Notes under the pieces: model-generated
Seen by the model: the letters and a program-made list of their open reading frames with translations, nothing else
Told to the model about the DNA's origin: nothing
Database searches by the model: none
In this document: positions 20,069 to 28,804 of the stretch, one piece after another
Position numbering within the stretch: position 1 is the first letter of the stretch
How the letters are laid out: each line of letters opens with the position of its first letter
Translations under genes and position numbers: made by a program
Assembly: GCF_003594885.1 (NCBI RefSeq)
Contig: NZ_QZEZ01000005.1
Location: forward strand, 186,001 to 250,000
DNA: 64,000 nucleotides
Reading direction: 5' to 3'
Origin: Vallicoccus soli
GTDB lineage: Bacteria; Actinomycetota; Actinomycetes; Motilibacterales; Motilibacteraceae

Positions 20069-20283
20069 CGGCTCGGGCCCCTCCGTCCGTCGGTCGCGCG
20101 GCGCGGGCCGGCGCCCGCACCAGGGCATGGTGGCACCCGGCGGGTGCAGCGCGTCGGCGGCCGTCCACAGGGCGCGGCGCGGCGCTGCTGCCGTCGGGTG
20201 ATCCCGCGCCGACCCGCCCGCCGCCGGGCGCCCGGCTTGCGAGCATCGTCCGGTCCCCACCCCGTGCGACCCCGAGGACCGCC

Positions 20284-20931
20284 GTGCCCGACCTGCCCGC
20301 CCCCGCCGCGCCGCGCCTCGCGCGCCCGCGCTGGCTCGACGCCCGCCTCGTGGTGGGGCTGCTGCTCGTCCTGGCCTCCGTGGTGCTCGGCGCCCGCGTG
20401 GTGGCCGCGGCCGACGACGCCGTGCCGGTGTGGGCGGTCACCGCCGACCTCGGCCCCGGCACCCGGCTCGGCGAGGACGACCTCGTCCGCCGCGACGTGC
20501 GCCTCGACGCCGGCGCCGCCCGCTACGTCTCCGCCGCCGGCGCCCCGCCGGTCGGCTGGGTGCTCACCCGCGCCGTGGGCGACGGCGAGCTGCTGCCGGC
20601 GGCGGCGGTGGCCCGCGAGGGCGCGCAGGACCTGCGCCGCCTGCCGGTCGAGGTGGACCCCGTCTCGGCGACCGGGCTGCGCGACCACGCCGTCGTCGAC
20701 CTGTACGTCGTCCCCGGCGCCGGTCCCGGCGACGCGGCGCCGCCGGCGTCCGAGCCGGTCCTCGAGGGCGTGACGGTGGACGAGGTCGCCGAGAGGACCG
20801 GCGGCCTCGCGCCCGGCTCGCGCGGGGGCAGCGTCGTCCTGCTCGTCACGCCCGAGGGCGCCCGGGCGGTGCTCGACGCGCAGGCCCGCGGCGCGCTGCG
20901 CCTGCTCCAGGTGCCGGTGGGCGCGTCGTGA
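20284..20931 (+). CDS. SAF domain-containing protein (CpaB-like)
   Basis: 215 residues: cytoplasmic N-terminus, one membrane helix (LVVGLLLVLASVVLGARVVAA, ~22-42), then a SAF domain (VWAVTADLGPGTRLGEDDLVRRDVRL), as in CpaB of Flp/Tad pilus systems. It overlaps the CpaE-like gene by 4 bases. No TadA, TadB or pilin gene is present here, so a pilus role is not supported by context; this SAF/CpaE pair is a recurrent isolated unit in actinobacteria. GTG start with GAGGA upstream. Confidence 0.85.
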   Translation: MPDLPAPAAPRLARPRWLDARLVVGLLLVLASVVLGARVVAAADDAVPVWAVTADLGPGTRLGEDDLVRRDVRLDAGAARYVSAAGAPPVGWVLTRAVGDGELLPAAAVAREGAQDLRRLPVEVDPVSATGLRDHAVVDLYVVPGAGPGDAAPPASEPVLEGVTVDEVAERTGGLAPGSRGGSVVLLVTPEGARAVLDAQARGALRLLQVPVGAS

Positions 20932-22223
20932 GCGTGCCGCTGCTGCTCGCCGTCACGGGCGAGCCGTGGGAGGCGGCGCTGGTCACCGCCCTCGAGCGCG
21001 ACGGCGGCGTCGAGGTCGTGCGCCGCTGCGTCGACGTGGCCGACCTGCTCGCCGCGGCCGGCACCGGCACGGCGCGCGCCGCCGTCGTGAGCGCCTCGCT
21101 GCGCCGGCTCGACCGGGACGCCCTCGCCCGCCTCGCCGCGGCCGGGGTCGCCGTGGTCGCGCTGACGGGTCCCGGCGACGAGGCCGCGGAGCGGCGGGTC
21201 CGCCAGCTCGGCGTCCTGCGGGTCCTGCCGGCCGACGCCGCCGCGGCCGACCTCGCCGAGGCGGTGCAGGCGGCCGTCGACGGCGAGGCCCCCGCGCACC
21301 CGCGTGACGTCGCCGACCCGCGCAGCGCCCTCGCCGACCCGGTGCCCGCGGCCGGCGCTGAGGCCCCGCCGTCCGGCGACGGGCGGGTCGTCGCCGTGTG
21401 GGGCCCCGCGGGGGCGCCGGGGCGCACCACGCTGGCCGTCACCCTCGCGGGGGAGTCCGCGCGGCTCGGCGTCCCGACGCTGCTCGCCGACGCCGACGTG
21501 TACGGCGGGGTGGTCGCGCAGGTCCTCGGCCTGCTCGACGAGTCGCCGGGCCTGGCGGCGGCCGCGCGGGCCGCGAACAGCGGGGTGCTCGACCTGCCGG
21601 CCCTGGCGAAGCTCGCCCCCGTCGTCGTGCCCCGGCTGCGCGTGCTCACCGGCATCGCGCGGGCCGACCGCTGGCCCGAGCTGCGCCCCGCCTCGCTCGA
21701 GGTGGTCCTCGACCTGGCGCGCCGGCTCGCCGACCTCACGGTCGTCGACTGCGGCTTCTGCCTCGAGGAGGACGAGGAGCTGGCGTTCGACACCGCCGCG
21801 CCGCGCCGCAACGGCGCCACCCTGGAGGTCCTCGCCCGGGCCGACACCGTCGTCGCGGTCGGGACGGCCGACCCGGTCGGGGTGCAGCGCCTGGTGCGCG
21901 GCCTGGCCGAGCTGCGCGACGCGGTCCCGACGGCCGACCCCGTCGTCGTCCTCAACCGCGTGCGCAGGGGCCCCGTCGGCGGCGACCCGGCCGTGCAGCT
22001 GCGGGAAGCGTTGTCCCGGTACGCCGGCGTCGACGAGGTCCTGCTGGTGCCCGAGGACCGGGCCGGGCTCGACGCGGCGCTGCTCGAGGGGCGGCTGCTC
22101 GCGGAGGCGGCCCCGGGCTCGCCGGTGCGGGCGGCGCTGGAGCCGCTGGCCGTACGCCTCGCCGGGGTCGTCCCCGGCCGCCGGCCGCGGCTGGGCAGGA
22201 CGTGGCGGCGGCGCGCCGCCTAG
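20928..22223 (+). CDS. CpaE-like MinD-family ATPase
   Basis: 431 residues. The N-terminal ~135 residues form a receiver-like domain without a clear phospho-acceptor, followed by a MinD/ParA-type domain beginning VVAVWGPAGAPGRTTLAVTLAG. The usual KGGxGKT P-loop reads GPAGAPGRTT, with Arg166 where the catalytic Lys is expected. Downstream motifs LLADADVYGG, VVDCGF and VVLNRVRRG keep the fold. GTG 20928 overlaps the SAF gene stop. Likely a localisation or assembly ATPase, possibly with altered ATP turnover. Confidence 0.85.
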   Translation: MSVPLLLAVTGEPWEAALVTALERDGGVEVVRRCVDVADLLAAAGTGTARAAVVSASLRRLDRDALARLAAAGVAVVALTGPGDEAAERRVRQLGVLRVLPADAAAADLAEAVQAAVDGEAPAHPRDVADPRSALADPVPAAGAEAPPSGDGRVVAVWGPAGAPGRTTLAVTLAGESARLGVPTLLADADVYGGVVAQVLGLLDESPGLAAAARAANSGVLDLPALAKLAPVVVPRLRVLTGIARADRWPELRPASLEVVLDLARRLADLTVVDCGFCLEEDEELAFDTAAPRRNGATLEVLARADTVVAVGTADPVGVQRLVRGLAELRDAVPTADPVVVLNRVRRGPVGGDPAVQLREALSRYAGVDEVLLVPEDRAGLDAALLEGRLLAEAAPGSPVRAALEPLAVRLAGVVPGRRPRLGRTWRRRAA

Positions 22224-22226
22224 CAT
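22221..22226 (+). promoter_or_regulatory. -10 element, leaderless start of HAD hydrolase
   Basis: TAGCAT, seven bases before GTG 22234. It includes the TAG stop of the CpaE-like gene, so the promoter is embedded in the end of the upstream gene. Confidence 0.6.
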
Positions 22227-22233
22227 CGCGCCC

Positions 22234-22881
22234 GTGGCGCTGACGGGGCTGGTGGTCGACTGGGGCGGGGTCCTCACGGGCTCCCTGGAGCTGTCCACCG
22301 GCGCGTGGGCCGAGGCGGAGGACGTCGACCTCGACAGCTTCCGCGAGGTGCTGCGGACCTGGCTGGGCGGGGACGTCGCGGCGGCGGCCGAGCAGAACCC
22401 CCTCTACGCGCTGGAGCGCGGCGAGGTGGCGGTGCCCGACTTCGAGCGCCGGCTGGCGGAGCGGCTGCGCAGCCGCTCGGGGGCGCCGCTGCGGGCCGAG
22501 GGCCTGCTGGCGCGGATGTTCGACCACTTCGTGCACGCCCCGGAGATGGCGGCGCTGGTGCTGCGCGCCCGGCGCTCCGGCCTGCGCACGGCGCTGCTGT
22601 CGAACTCGTGGGGCAACGACTACCCCCGCGACGGCTGGGACGACATGTTCGACGAGGTCGTCATCTCCGGCGAGGTGGGGATGCGCAAGCCCGAGGCGCG
22701 CATCTACGCGCACGTCCTCGACCGGCTCCGCCTGCCCGCGGGGGAGTGCGTGTTCGTCGACGACCTGCGCGCCAACGTCGCCGCGGCCGTCGCCGTGGGC
22801 ATGGTCGGCGTGGTCCACGAGACGTACGAGGCCACCGCCGCCGAGCTCGAGGTCCTCTTCGAGCGGCCCCTCGCGCGCTGA
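22234..22881 (+). CDS. HAD-superfamily (subfamily IA) hydrolase
   Basis: 215 residues. Motif I is unusual: GLVVDWGGVLTG has D-W-G-G where D-x-D is typical, so the second acidic residue is Gly. This is common in the epoxide-hydrolase-N-terminal-like HAD branch, which often keeps D-x-G-G-V. Motif II is LLSNSWG, motif III lies at MRKPEARIYAHVL and motif IV at CVFVDDLRANV. Phosphatase or dehalogenase-type activity on a small molecule is possible; substrate unknown. GTG 22234 is probably leaderless. It faces the membrane protein gene on the other strand. Confidence 0.85.
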   Translation: MALTGLVVDWGGVLTGSLELSTGAWAEAEDVDLDSFREVLRTWLGGDVAAAAEQNPLYALERGEVAVPDFERRLAERLRSRSGAPLRAEGLLARMFDHFVHAPEMAALVLRARRSGLRTALLSNSWGNDYPRDGWDDMFDEVVISGEVGMRKPEARIYAHVLDRLRLPAGECVFVDDLRANVAAAVAVGMVGVVHETYEATAAELEVLFERPLAR

Positions 22882-22934
22882 CGCGCCCGCACGTCCCGCG
22901 GAGGGCTACCCGCGCAGAGCCACCCCGCGCAGAG

Positions 22935-24248
22935 CTACCCCGCGAAGAGCAGGAGCAGCCCGCCGACGGTGTACGCCACCATGAGCACGAGCAGCGGGAG
23001 CTGCCCGGCCACCGCGCGGCGCGGGAAGAGGCGCACGGCGCGGTCGTGCGCGAGCACGACGCCGAGCACGTGCCCGGTGACGACGGCCACGACCTGGAGC
23101 GCGGCGACCCCGGACGGGGTCACGAGCGAGCTGTCCACGGCCCGCCCCCCGAGACCCAGCCAGTCCGAGCCCTGCACGAGCGGGTCGGAGAGCTGGACCA
23201 GCGTGCGCTGCCCCTCGAGCACGAGGAGCGAGTAGTAGTGCGCCACGACGTACCCGACGGCGATCGGCACGATGGTGTGCGCGAACTCGCCGGGGGCCCG
23301 TCGCGGGCCGACCTCCCCGCCGCCGACCGCGCCCGCGACGCGGGTGCACAGGACGAGGGCGGCGAGCACGACGGCGATGACGCCGAGCAGGCCGAGGGTG
23401 CCCGCCAGCACCGGCGGCACGTCGCTGCTCTGCACGGCGCGGAACCAGGTGGGCGTCGAGCCGAGGCTGTCGAAGCCGGTGCTGCCGAGCATCACCGCCA
23501 CCACGGCGACGAGGCCGGGGGCGGGCCGCAGCGTGGCCATCCCGTCGAGCGGGTTGCGCAGCACGAGGGTGCCGTCCGCCCGCCTGCCGAGCGGGGCGAG
23601 GCGCCCGACGAGGTCCGACCAGACCTCGAAGGCGTCGCCGCGGTCGAACCAGCGCGAGCCCCACACGACCGCGGCGAGCAGGTGCAGCCCGGCGTACAGC
23701 AGGATCGCCGTGCGCAGCACCGGCAGCGTCGCGCGGTCCGGCGCGACGAGCTCCATCCAGGTGAAGGCCAGCAGGCCGGCCGCGGCGGGCCAGTAGCCCG
23801 CCCCGGCCGGCAGGTCGAGCACGCCGTGGCGCCGGTCGATGCGCAGGAGCGCGGCCACCGCCGCGTGCACCCCGCGCAGCGGGTTCACCAGGCGCCAGAC
23901 CGGCCCCAGCAGCAGCGACAGCGGGACGATGCCGACCCACAGCAGGACGTACACGACGCCGGCGGTCGGGTTCGTCGCGAGGTCGGGGCCGAGGAAGGCG
24001 GCGAGGAGCACGTACGCCGCGACGACGACGCCGAGCACCCGCAGCGCGGCCCGGGTGGCGGGCGCGTCGACGAACCGCTGCAGGCGCGGCAGGGGCCGCC
24101 CCGCGCGCTCGCCCCCGAGGCGCGGCTCGCGCCACAGCGTCCCGAGCGCGACGAACGAGACGACGAGCGCGAGCGCCGCGCCGACGAGGGTGAAGGAGAA
24201 GGGCAGCGGCAGGTCCTGGCGGCTGCCGACGCCGTGGGCGAGCAGCAC
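22935..24248 (-). CDS. Multi-pass integral membrane protein (unknown function)
   Basis: 437 residues with about ten hydrophobic segments. Distinctive loops include VWRLVNPLRGVHAAV and the central segment FDSLGSTPTWFRAVQ. Similar actinobacterial proteins have been labelled 'fenitrothion hydrolase' in databases, but no hydrolase motif is visible and I do not adopt that name. GTG 24248 starts one base after the stop of the cupredoxin-like lipoprotein gene, so the two are co-transcribed and may act together at the membrane. A short imperfect repeat (CTACCCCGCG...AGAGC) covers its 3' end. Confidence 0.75.
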   Translation of the reverse strand: MLLAHGVGSRQDLPLPFSFTLVGAALALVVSFVALGTLWREPRLGGERAGRPLPRLQRFVDAPATRAALRVLGVVVAAYVLLAAFLGPDLATNPTAGVVYVLLWVGIVPLSLLLGPVWRLVNPLRGVHAAVAALLRIDRRHGVLDLPAGAGYWPAAAGLLAFTWMELVAPDRATLPVLRTAILLYAGLHLLAAVVWGSRWFDRGDAFEVWSDLVGRLAPLGRRADGTLVLRNPLDGMATLRPAPGLVAVVAVMLGSTGFDSLGSTPTWFRAVQSSDVPPVLAGTLGLLGVIAVVLAALVLCTRVAGAVGGGEVGPRRAPGEFAHTIVPIAVGYVVAHYYSLLVLEGQRTLVQLSDPLVQGSDWLGLGGRAVDSSLVTPSGVAALQVVAVVTGHVLGVVLAHDRAVRLFPRRAVAGQLPLLVLMVAYTVGGLLLLFAG

Positions 24249-24249
24249 C

Positions 24250-24738
24250 TCAGCGGACGGCGAGCGTGAAGAGCAGCAGGCCGCTCTCGTGCGTCTCGAC
24301 CTCGAACTGGCCGGTCTCGTCCGCCGTGAGCTCCAGCGTGCCGGGGACCCCCGGCTCGAGCTCGAGCGACGGGTCGCCGAAGCCGTGCACGTGCAGCTCG
24401 TCGGGCTCGTCGCTCGTCACGGTGATCCGCAGCTGCTCGCCCTGCTCGACGTCGTACGTCCCCGTGGCCGGGCGCACCTCGCCCTCGACGACGCTCACCT
24501 CGATCTCGCGCGCCTGCGGCGCGACGGTGCCCGGGGTGCCGACGACGCCGGGCGCGGTCGGCGTCACCTCCGGGCTCACCCCCGGGGTCGCCCCCGGCGC
24601 CGCCCCCGCCGGGCTCGGCGCGGCGGACGCGGTGGCCGCGGGGGCGGTCGGCCGCTCCTCGTCGGCCGACGCGCACCCGGCGAGGGCCAGGGCGGCGAGC
24701 AGCGCGGCGGCGGCGGTCTGGCGGCGGAGGGGGGTCAC
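24250..24738 (-). CDS. Lipoprotein with cupredoxin-like domain
   Basis: 162 residues. Signal peptide with lipobox LALAGC (Cys22), a Pro/Thr/Ala linker to ~70, then a beta-rich domain (REIEVSVVEGEVRPATGTYDV, QGEQLRITVTSDEPDELHVHGF, GLLLFTLAVR) of cupredoxin type. Only HVHGF and ETHES offer possible metal ligands; the Cys of a blue-copper site is absent, so copper binding is doubtful. Paired with the downstream multi-pass membrane protein. GTG start at 24738. Confidence 0.8.
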   Translation of the reverse strand: MTPLRRQTAAAALLAALALAGCASADEERPTAPAATASAAPSPAGAAPGATPGVSPEVTPTAPGVVGTPGTVAPQAREIEVSVVEGEVRPATGTYDVEQGEQLRITVTSDEPDELHVHGFGDPSLELEPGVPGTLELTADETGQFEVETHESGLLLFTLAVR

Positions 24739-24845
24739 AGCGGGGGTGCTCCTCGGGCGTGGGCTGGTGGTCGGTCCGTGCGGCGGGGTGGCGGGGCCCC
24801 CTGACAGGATGGCCCACGACGTCCGACGACCGAGGGAGGCCCCGC

Positions 24846-26237
24846 GTGCCCGAGCGGCTGTCGGCGGTCGACGCCGCCTTCCTCTACCTGGAGTCGCCGA
24901 CGACCGCCATGCACGTCGGCACGGTCGCGGTCTTCGAGGAGCCCGTCGACGGGTTCGACCACGACCGCCTGGTCCAGCTCATCGGCGAGCGCATCGCGTA
25001 CGTCCCGCGCTACCGCCAGCGCCTCAAGGCCGTCCCGGGCCGGATCGCCAACCCGGTCTGGGTCGACGACGAGGGCTTCGACATCAGCTACCACGTGCGG
25101 CGCTCGGCGCTGCCGCGCCCGGGCACCCGCGCCCAGCTCGCCGAGTTCGTGGCCCGCGTGCAGTCCCGCCGGCTCGACCGCAGCCGCCCGCTGTGGGAGG
25201 CGTACCTCGTCGAGGGGCTCGAGGGCGGGCGCTTCGCGGTCGTCACGAAGACCCACCAGGCCATGGTCGACGGCGTGGCGGCCGTGGACATCGCCCAGGT
25301 GATCGTCGACGCGAGCCCGCACGCCGGCGCCTCCCCGCCGGACTCCTGGCGCCCGGCGCCCGAGCCGTCGTGGCCGGAGCTCGTCGTCGGGGCCGTGGCG
25401 GACTCCGTCCGGCGCCCCGGCGAGCTCGTCGACACCGTCCGCACCGGCTTCAGGGACCTGCGCACGACCGCCGGGCGGGTCGCCGGCGGGGTGCTCGCCC
25501 TCGCGCGGACCACGGCCCGCTCGGCCCCGTCCTCGCCGCTCAACGGCCCGGTGGGCGAGCAGCGCCGCTACGCCATGGTGGACACCGCCCTCGAGGACTT
25601 CCGCGCCGTGCGCAGCGCGCACGGGGCGTCGGTGAACGACGTCGTGCTCGCCACCGTCGCGGGGGCGCTGCGCGAGTTCCTCATGTCGCGCGGCGAGCCG
25701 CTGGGGCGCGCCGCGGTCGTCCGGGCCCTGGTGCCGGTGAGCGTGCGGCCGGAGGAGGGCGAGGAGCCCGCGCCGGGCGTGGGCGGGCGGGTCCGCTCGG
25801 TCCTCGTGGACCTGCCGGTGGGCGAGCCCAGCGCGGTGATGCGGCTGCACCAGACGGCGTACCAGACGGCGGCGCACGCGGAGTCGGGCACGGCGGTGGG
25901 CGCGCGCACCCTGACCGGCATCGCCGGCTTCGCGCCGCCGACCCTGCACAGCCTCGGCGCGCGGGTCGCGAGCACGCTGTCGCAGCGGCTGTTCAACCTC
26001 GTGGTGACCAACGTCCCCGGACCGCAGGACACGCTCTACGCCGACGGCGCGCGGATGACGGCGGCCTACCCGGTCACCCCCCTGTCGCGCGGGCAAGCGC
26101 TGTCCATCTCGACGACCTCGTACGCGGGCGGGGTCTACTTCGGCCTGCAGGCCGACCGCGACCTGCTCCCGGACCTCGACGTGCTCGCGGACCTCGTGCC
26201 GGAGGCGCTCGCGCAGCTCGTCGCCGCGGTGCGGTGA
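24846..26237 (+). CDS. Wax ester synthase/diacylglycerol acyltransferase family protein
   Basis: 463 residues, WS/DGAT family, which makes triacylglycerol or wax esters from acyl-CoA. The N-terminal RLSAVDAAFLYLESPTTAMHVG and C-terminal VVTNVPGPQDTLYADGARM are hallmarks. The active-site motif, normally HHxxxDG, reads H137-Q-A-M-V-D-G: the second His, regarded as the catalytic base, is Gln138. Activity is therefore uncertain. GTG 24846 has GGGAGG six bases upstream. Overlaps the patatin-like gene by 4 bases, which points to joint action on neutral lipids. Confidence 0.92.
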   Translation: MPERLSAVDAAFLYLESPTTAMHVGTVAVFEEPVDGFDHDRLVQLIGERIAYVPRYRQRLKAVPGRIANPVWVDDEGFDISYHVRRSALPRPGTRAQLAEFVARVQSRRLDRSRPLWEAYLVEGLEGGRFAVVTKTHQAMVDGVAAVDIAQVIVDASPHAGASPPDSWRPAPEPSWPELVVGAVADSVRRPGELVDTVRTGFRDLRTTAGRVAGGVLALARTTARSAPSSPLNGPVGEQRRYAMVDTALEDFRAVRSAHGASVNDVVLATVAGALREFLMSRGEPLGRAAVVRALVPVSVRPEEGEEPAPGVGGRVRSVLVDLPVGEPSAVMRLHQTAYQTAAHAESGTAVGARTLTGIAGFAPPTLHSLGARVASTLSQRLFNLVVTNVPGPQDTLYADGARMTAAYPVTPLSRGQALSISTTSYAGGVYFGLQADRDLLPDLDVLADLVPEALAQLVAAVR

Positions 26238-27148
26238 GGCGCGCGCTCGTCCTCGGCGCCGGGGGCGTGCTCGGCGCGGCCTGGGAGACCGGTGCCCTGT
26301 GCCGGCTGGCCGACGAGGGCCTCGACCGCTGGGACCTCGTCGTCGGCACGTCGGCGGGCTCCGTCCTCGCAGCCCTGCTCGCCGCCGGCATCCCGCCGCA
26401 GGCGCTGCGCGACCACCAGCGCGGCCTCCCGCTGCCCGGCGACGTCGCCGTGGACTGGGACCACGACCGGGGCACGGGCGGTCCCCGCCCCGTCCGCCCC
26501 GCCCTGCGCCCCGGGTCGCCGTCGCTCGTCGCGGCCGGCCTGCGCCGCCCCCGCGCGCAGCGCCCGCTCGTCACCCTCGTCGGCCTCGCGCCCCGCGGGC
26601 GCGGCTCGCACGCCGCGCTCGCCGCTGCCGTCGAGGCGGCGCTCGGCGGCGCGGCGTGGGCGCCGCGGCCGGTGTGGGTGTGCGCGCTGGACTACCGCAC
26701 GGGCCGGCGGGTCGTCTTCGGGCGCGAGGGCGCCCCGCGGGCCCGGCTCTCCGAGGCCGTCGCCGCCTCGTGCTCGCTGCCCGGCTGGTACGCCCCCACC
26801 GTCCTCGACGGCGTCCCGTACGTCGACGGGGGCTCGCTGTCCTCCACGTCGGTCGGCCTCCTCGCCGGCGCCGGGTACGACGAGGTGGTCGTCCTCGCGC
26901 CGACCGCCACCGCGCCGCCCAGCCGGTACGACCGCCCCCGCGGCCTCGAGGCGCGGCTCGAGCGGCGGTGGCGGCGGCACGTCACGCCGTTCCTGCTGCG
27001 CGAGGTCGCGGCGGTCGAGGCGGGGGGCACCCGGGTGCGCGTGGAGACCCCGGACGCCGCGGACCTGGAGGCGGTGGGCGGCAACCTCATGGACCCGCGG
27101 CGGCGCCTGCGGGTGCTCGACACGGCCCTGCGGCCCCGCCGCCGGTGA
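26234..27148 (+). CDS. Patatin-like phospholipase/lipase
   Basis: 304 residues with the complete patatin catalytic set: oxyanion loop GAGGVLGAAW near the N-terminus, nucleophile Ser40 in GTSAGS, and Asp198 in YVDGGS. Patatin-like enzymes hydrolyse acyl esters of phospholipids or storage lipids. No signal peptide, so cytoplasmic. GTGA overlap with the WS/DGAT gene suggests a synthesis/turnover pair for stored lipid; this is inference from coupling only. The first codon starts directly at the fold (VRRALVLGAGG). Confidence 0.9.
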   Translation: MRRALVLGAGGVLGAAWETGALCRLADEGLDRWDLVVGTSAGSVLAALLAAGIPPQALRDHQRGLPLPGDVAVDWDHDRGTGGPRPVRPALRPGSPSLVAAGLRRPRAQRPLVTLVGLAPRGRGSHAALAAAVEAALGGAAWAPRPVWVCALDYRTGRRVVFGREGAPRARLSEAVAASCSLPGWYAPTVLDGVPYVDGGSLSSTSVGLLAGAGYDEVVVLAPTATAPPSRYDRPRGLEARLERRWRRHVTPFLLREVAAVEAGGTRVRVETPDAADLEAVGGNLMDPRRRLRVLDTALRPRRR

Positions 27149-27170
27149 CCCGGCTGGCACCCTGGCGGGC

Positions 27171-27671
27171 GTGCGCGTCTACCTGCCGACCACCCTGCCC
27201 GCCCTCGCCGCCCTGCGACCGGCCGGGGAGGTCGGCCCCGCGCCGCTCGCCGCGCACGCGGTGACGCCGGCGCTGCGCGAGTGGTACGCGGGCAGCGACG
27301 ACGAGGAGCTCGAGTACGCAGCCGCGGCGGGGGCCGCGCGGGCGAGCCTCGCGCTGCTCGCCGCCGAGCTGGGGCGCGACCCGGGCGCGCGCGCCCGCCG
27401 CGTGGTCCTCGCCGCCGACGTGCCGGACGCCGCCGTGCGCCCGGCGCCGGGGGACCGCAGCGCGGTCGTCCTCGGGCAGCCCGTGCCCTGGCGGCTGCTC
27501 GCGAGCGTGCACGTCGACGACGCCGCGGCGGAGGACGACGTGCGGGCCGCCGCCGGGGCGCTGGCGGCCGCCGCGGCGGGGGACGAGGACGCCGCGCTCG
27601 CCGTCGACGGGGCCGAGGACCACGAGCTGCTCTGGTACGGCGTCCAGGAGGTCCCGGACCTCGTCGGCTGA
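27171..27671 (+). CDS. Conserved actinobacterial protein (DUF6912-like)
   Basis: 166 residues beginning VRVYLPTTLPALAALRPAGEVG, with a conserved VTPALREWY and an acidic C-terminal half ending YGVQEVPDLVG. This pattern is that of a widespread actinobacterial family (DUF6912) with no known role. No membrane segment or signal. GTG 27171 lies 22 bases after the patatin stop. Confidence 0.8.
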   Translation: MRVYLPTTLPALAALRPAGEVGPAPLAAHAVTPALREWYAGSDDEELEYAAAAGAARASLALLAAELGRDPGARARRVVLAADVPDAAVRPAPGDRSAVVLGQPVPWRLLASVHVDDAAAEDDVRAAAGALAAAAAGDEDAALAVDGAEDHELLWYGVQEVPDLVG

Positions 27672-27737
27672 CGCCGGCCGTCCGCCCACGGCGAACCGCC
27701 CTGGCGCGGCCCCGCCCCGCGCGCCGACGATGCGCGG

Positions 27738-28721
27738 GTGGAGCTCCTGGTGCTGGGCGGGACGCGGTTCGTGGGCCGCGCGGTGGTGGCCGCGGCGCTG
27801 GAGCGCGGCGACGCGGTCACGGCGGTGCACCGCGGGCTCACCGGCCGCCTGCCCGCGGGCGTGCGCGCGGTGCGCGCCGACCGCACGGACCCCGCCGGCC
27901 TGGCCGCCGCGCTGGCCCCGCTCGGGCCGTGGGACGCGGTCGTCGACACCTGGGCCGGGGCGCCGGCGGCGGCGGCCGCGGCGGCCGCGCTGCTGCGCGG
28001 CCGTGCGGCCCGCTACGGCTACGTCTCGAGCGCCTCGGTGTACCGCTGGGGCGAGCACGTCGACGAGTCGAGCCCGCTGGTCGACGGGGACCCCGACGCG
28101 GGGGAGGGCGACTACGCGGCGCAGAAGCGCGGGGCCGAGCTCGGGGTCCTGCGCGCGCACCCCGGGGCCGTGCTGGCCCGGGCGGGGCTGGTCCTCGGGC
28201 CGTACGAGGACGTCGGCCGGCTGCCCTGGTGGCTGTCCCGCACCGCGCGCGGCGGGCGGGTCGTCGCCCCGGGCCGCCCGGAGCGCCCCCTGCAGCTCGT
28301 CGACGCGCGCGACCTGGCCGGCTGGCTCCTCGCGGCCCTCGACGGGGGCCTGCAGGGCCCGTACGACGTGGCGAGCCCGAGCGGGCACGCCACCACCCGC
28401 AGGCTGCTCGAGGCCTGCGTCGCGGCCACGGGCGGCGGCGCCGAGCTCGTGTGGGTCCCCGAGGACGACCTCGCCGCGGCGGGCGCGGAGCCCTGGACGC
28501 ACCTGCCGTGCTGGGTGCCCGAGGGCGGGGAGTGGGCGGGGTTCCTCGAGGCCGACACCTCCCGCGCCGCGGCCGCCGGCCTCGCCTGCCGCCCCGTCGA
28601 GGCGACCGTCGAGGACACCTGGGCCTGGGTGCGGCGCGAGGGCGTGCCCCCGCAGCGGCCCGACCGCCCGGTGCACGGCCTGCCGCCCGGGCTCGAGGCC
28701 CGGCTGCTGGCCGGCCGCTGA
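27738..28721 (+). CDS. NAD(P)-dependent epimerase/reductase (atypical SDR)
   Basis: 327 residues, extended SDR fold. The nucleotide-binding loop is GGTRFVG at residues 8-14, a serine-rich stretch GYVSSASVY is in place of the catalytic Ser region, and DYAAQKRGAE provides Tyr-x-x-x-Lys. GGTRFVG is typical of actinobacterial reductases annotated as NAD-dependent epimerases or isoflavone-reductase-like proteins. Substrate unknown. GTG 27738 follows GACGAT by eight bases. Followed by an intergenic GAGGCCTGACCGCCG-type triplicate repeat (28735-28790). Confidence 0.88.
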   Translation: MELLVLGGTRFVGRAVVAAALERGDAVTAVHRGLTGRLPAGVRAVRADRTDPAGLAAALAPLGPWDAVVDTWAGAPAAAAAAAALLRGRAARYGYVSSASVYRWGEHVDESSPLVDGDPDAGEGDYAAQKRGAELGVLRAHPGAVLARAGLVLGPYEDVGRLPWWLSRTARGGRVVAPGRPERPLQLVDARDLAGWLLAALDGGLQGPYDVASPSGHATTRRLLEACVAATGGGAELVWVPEDDLAAAGAEPWTHLPCWVPEGGEWAGFLEADTSRAAAAGLACRPVEATVEDTWAWVRREGVPPQRPDRPVHGLPPGLEARLLAGR

Positions 28722-28734
28722 GGCCCGGGCGCCC

Positions 28735-28795
28735 TTGAGGCCTGACCGCCGTTGAGGCCCGACCGCCGCTGAGGCCCGACCCCGCTGAGCCCGAC
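28735..28795. repeat. Short tandem repeat between convergent genes
   Basis: TTGAGGCC[T/C]GACCGCCG is repeated about three and a half times with small changes between the epimerase-like gene and the PucR regulator, which converge here. No hairpin or gene is evident. Confidence 0.65.
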
Positions 28796-28804
28796 CGCCC
28801 CGGC

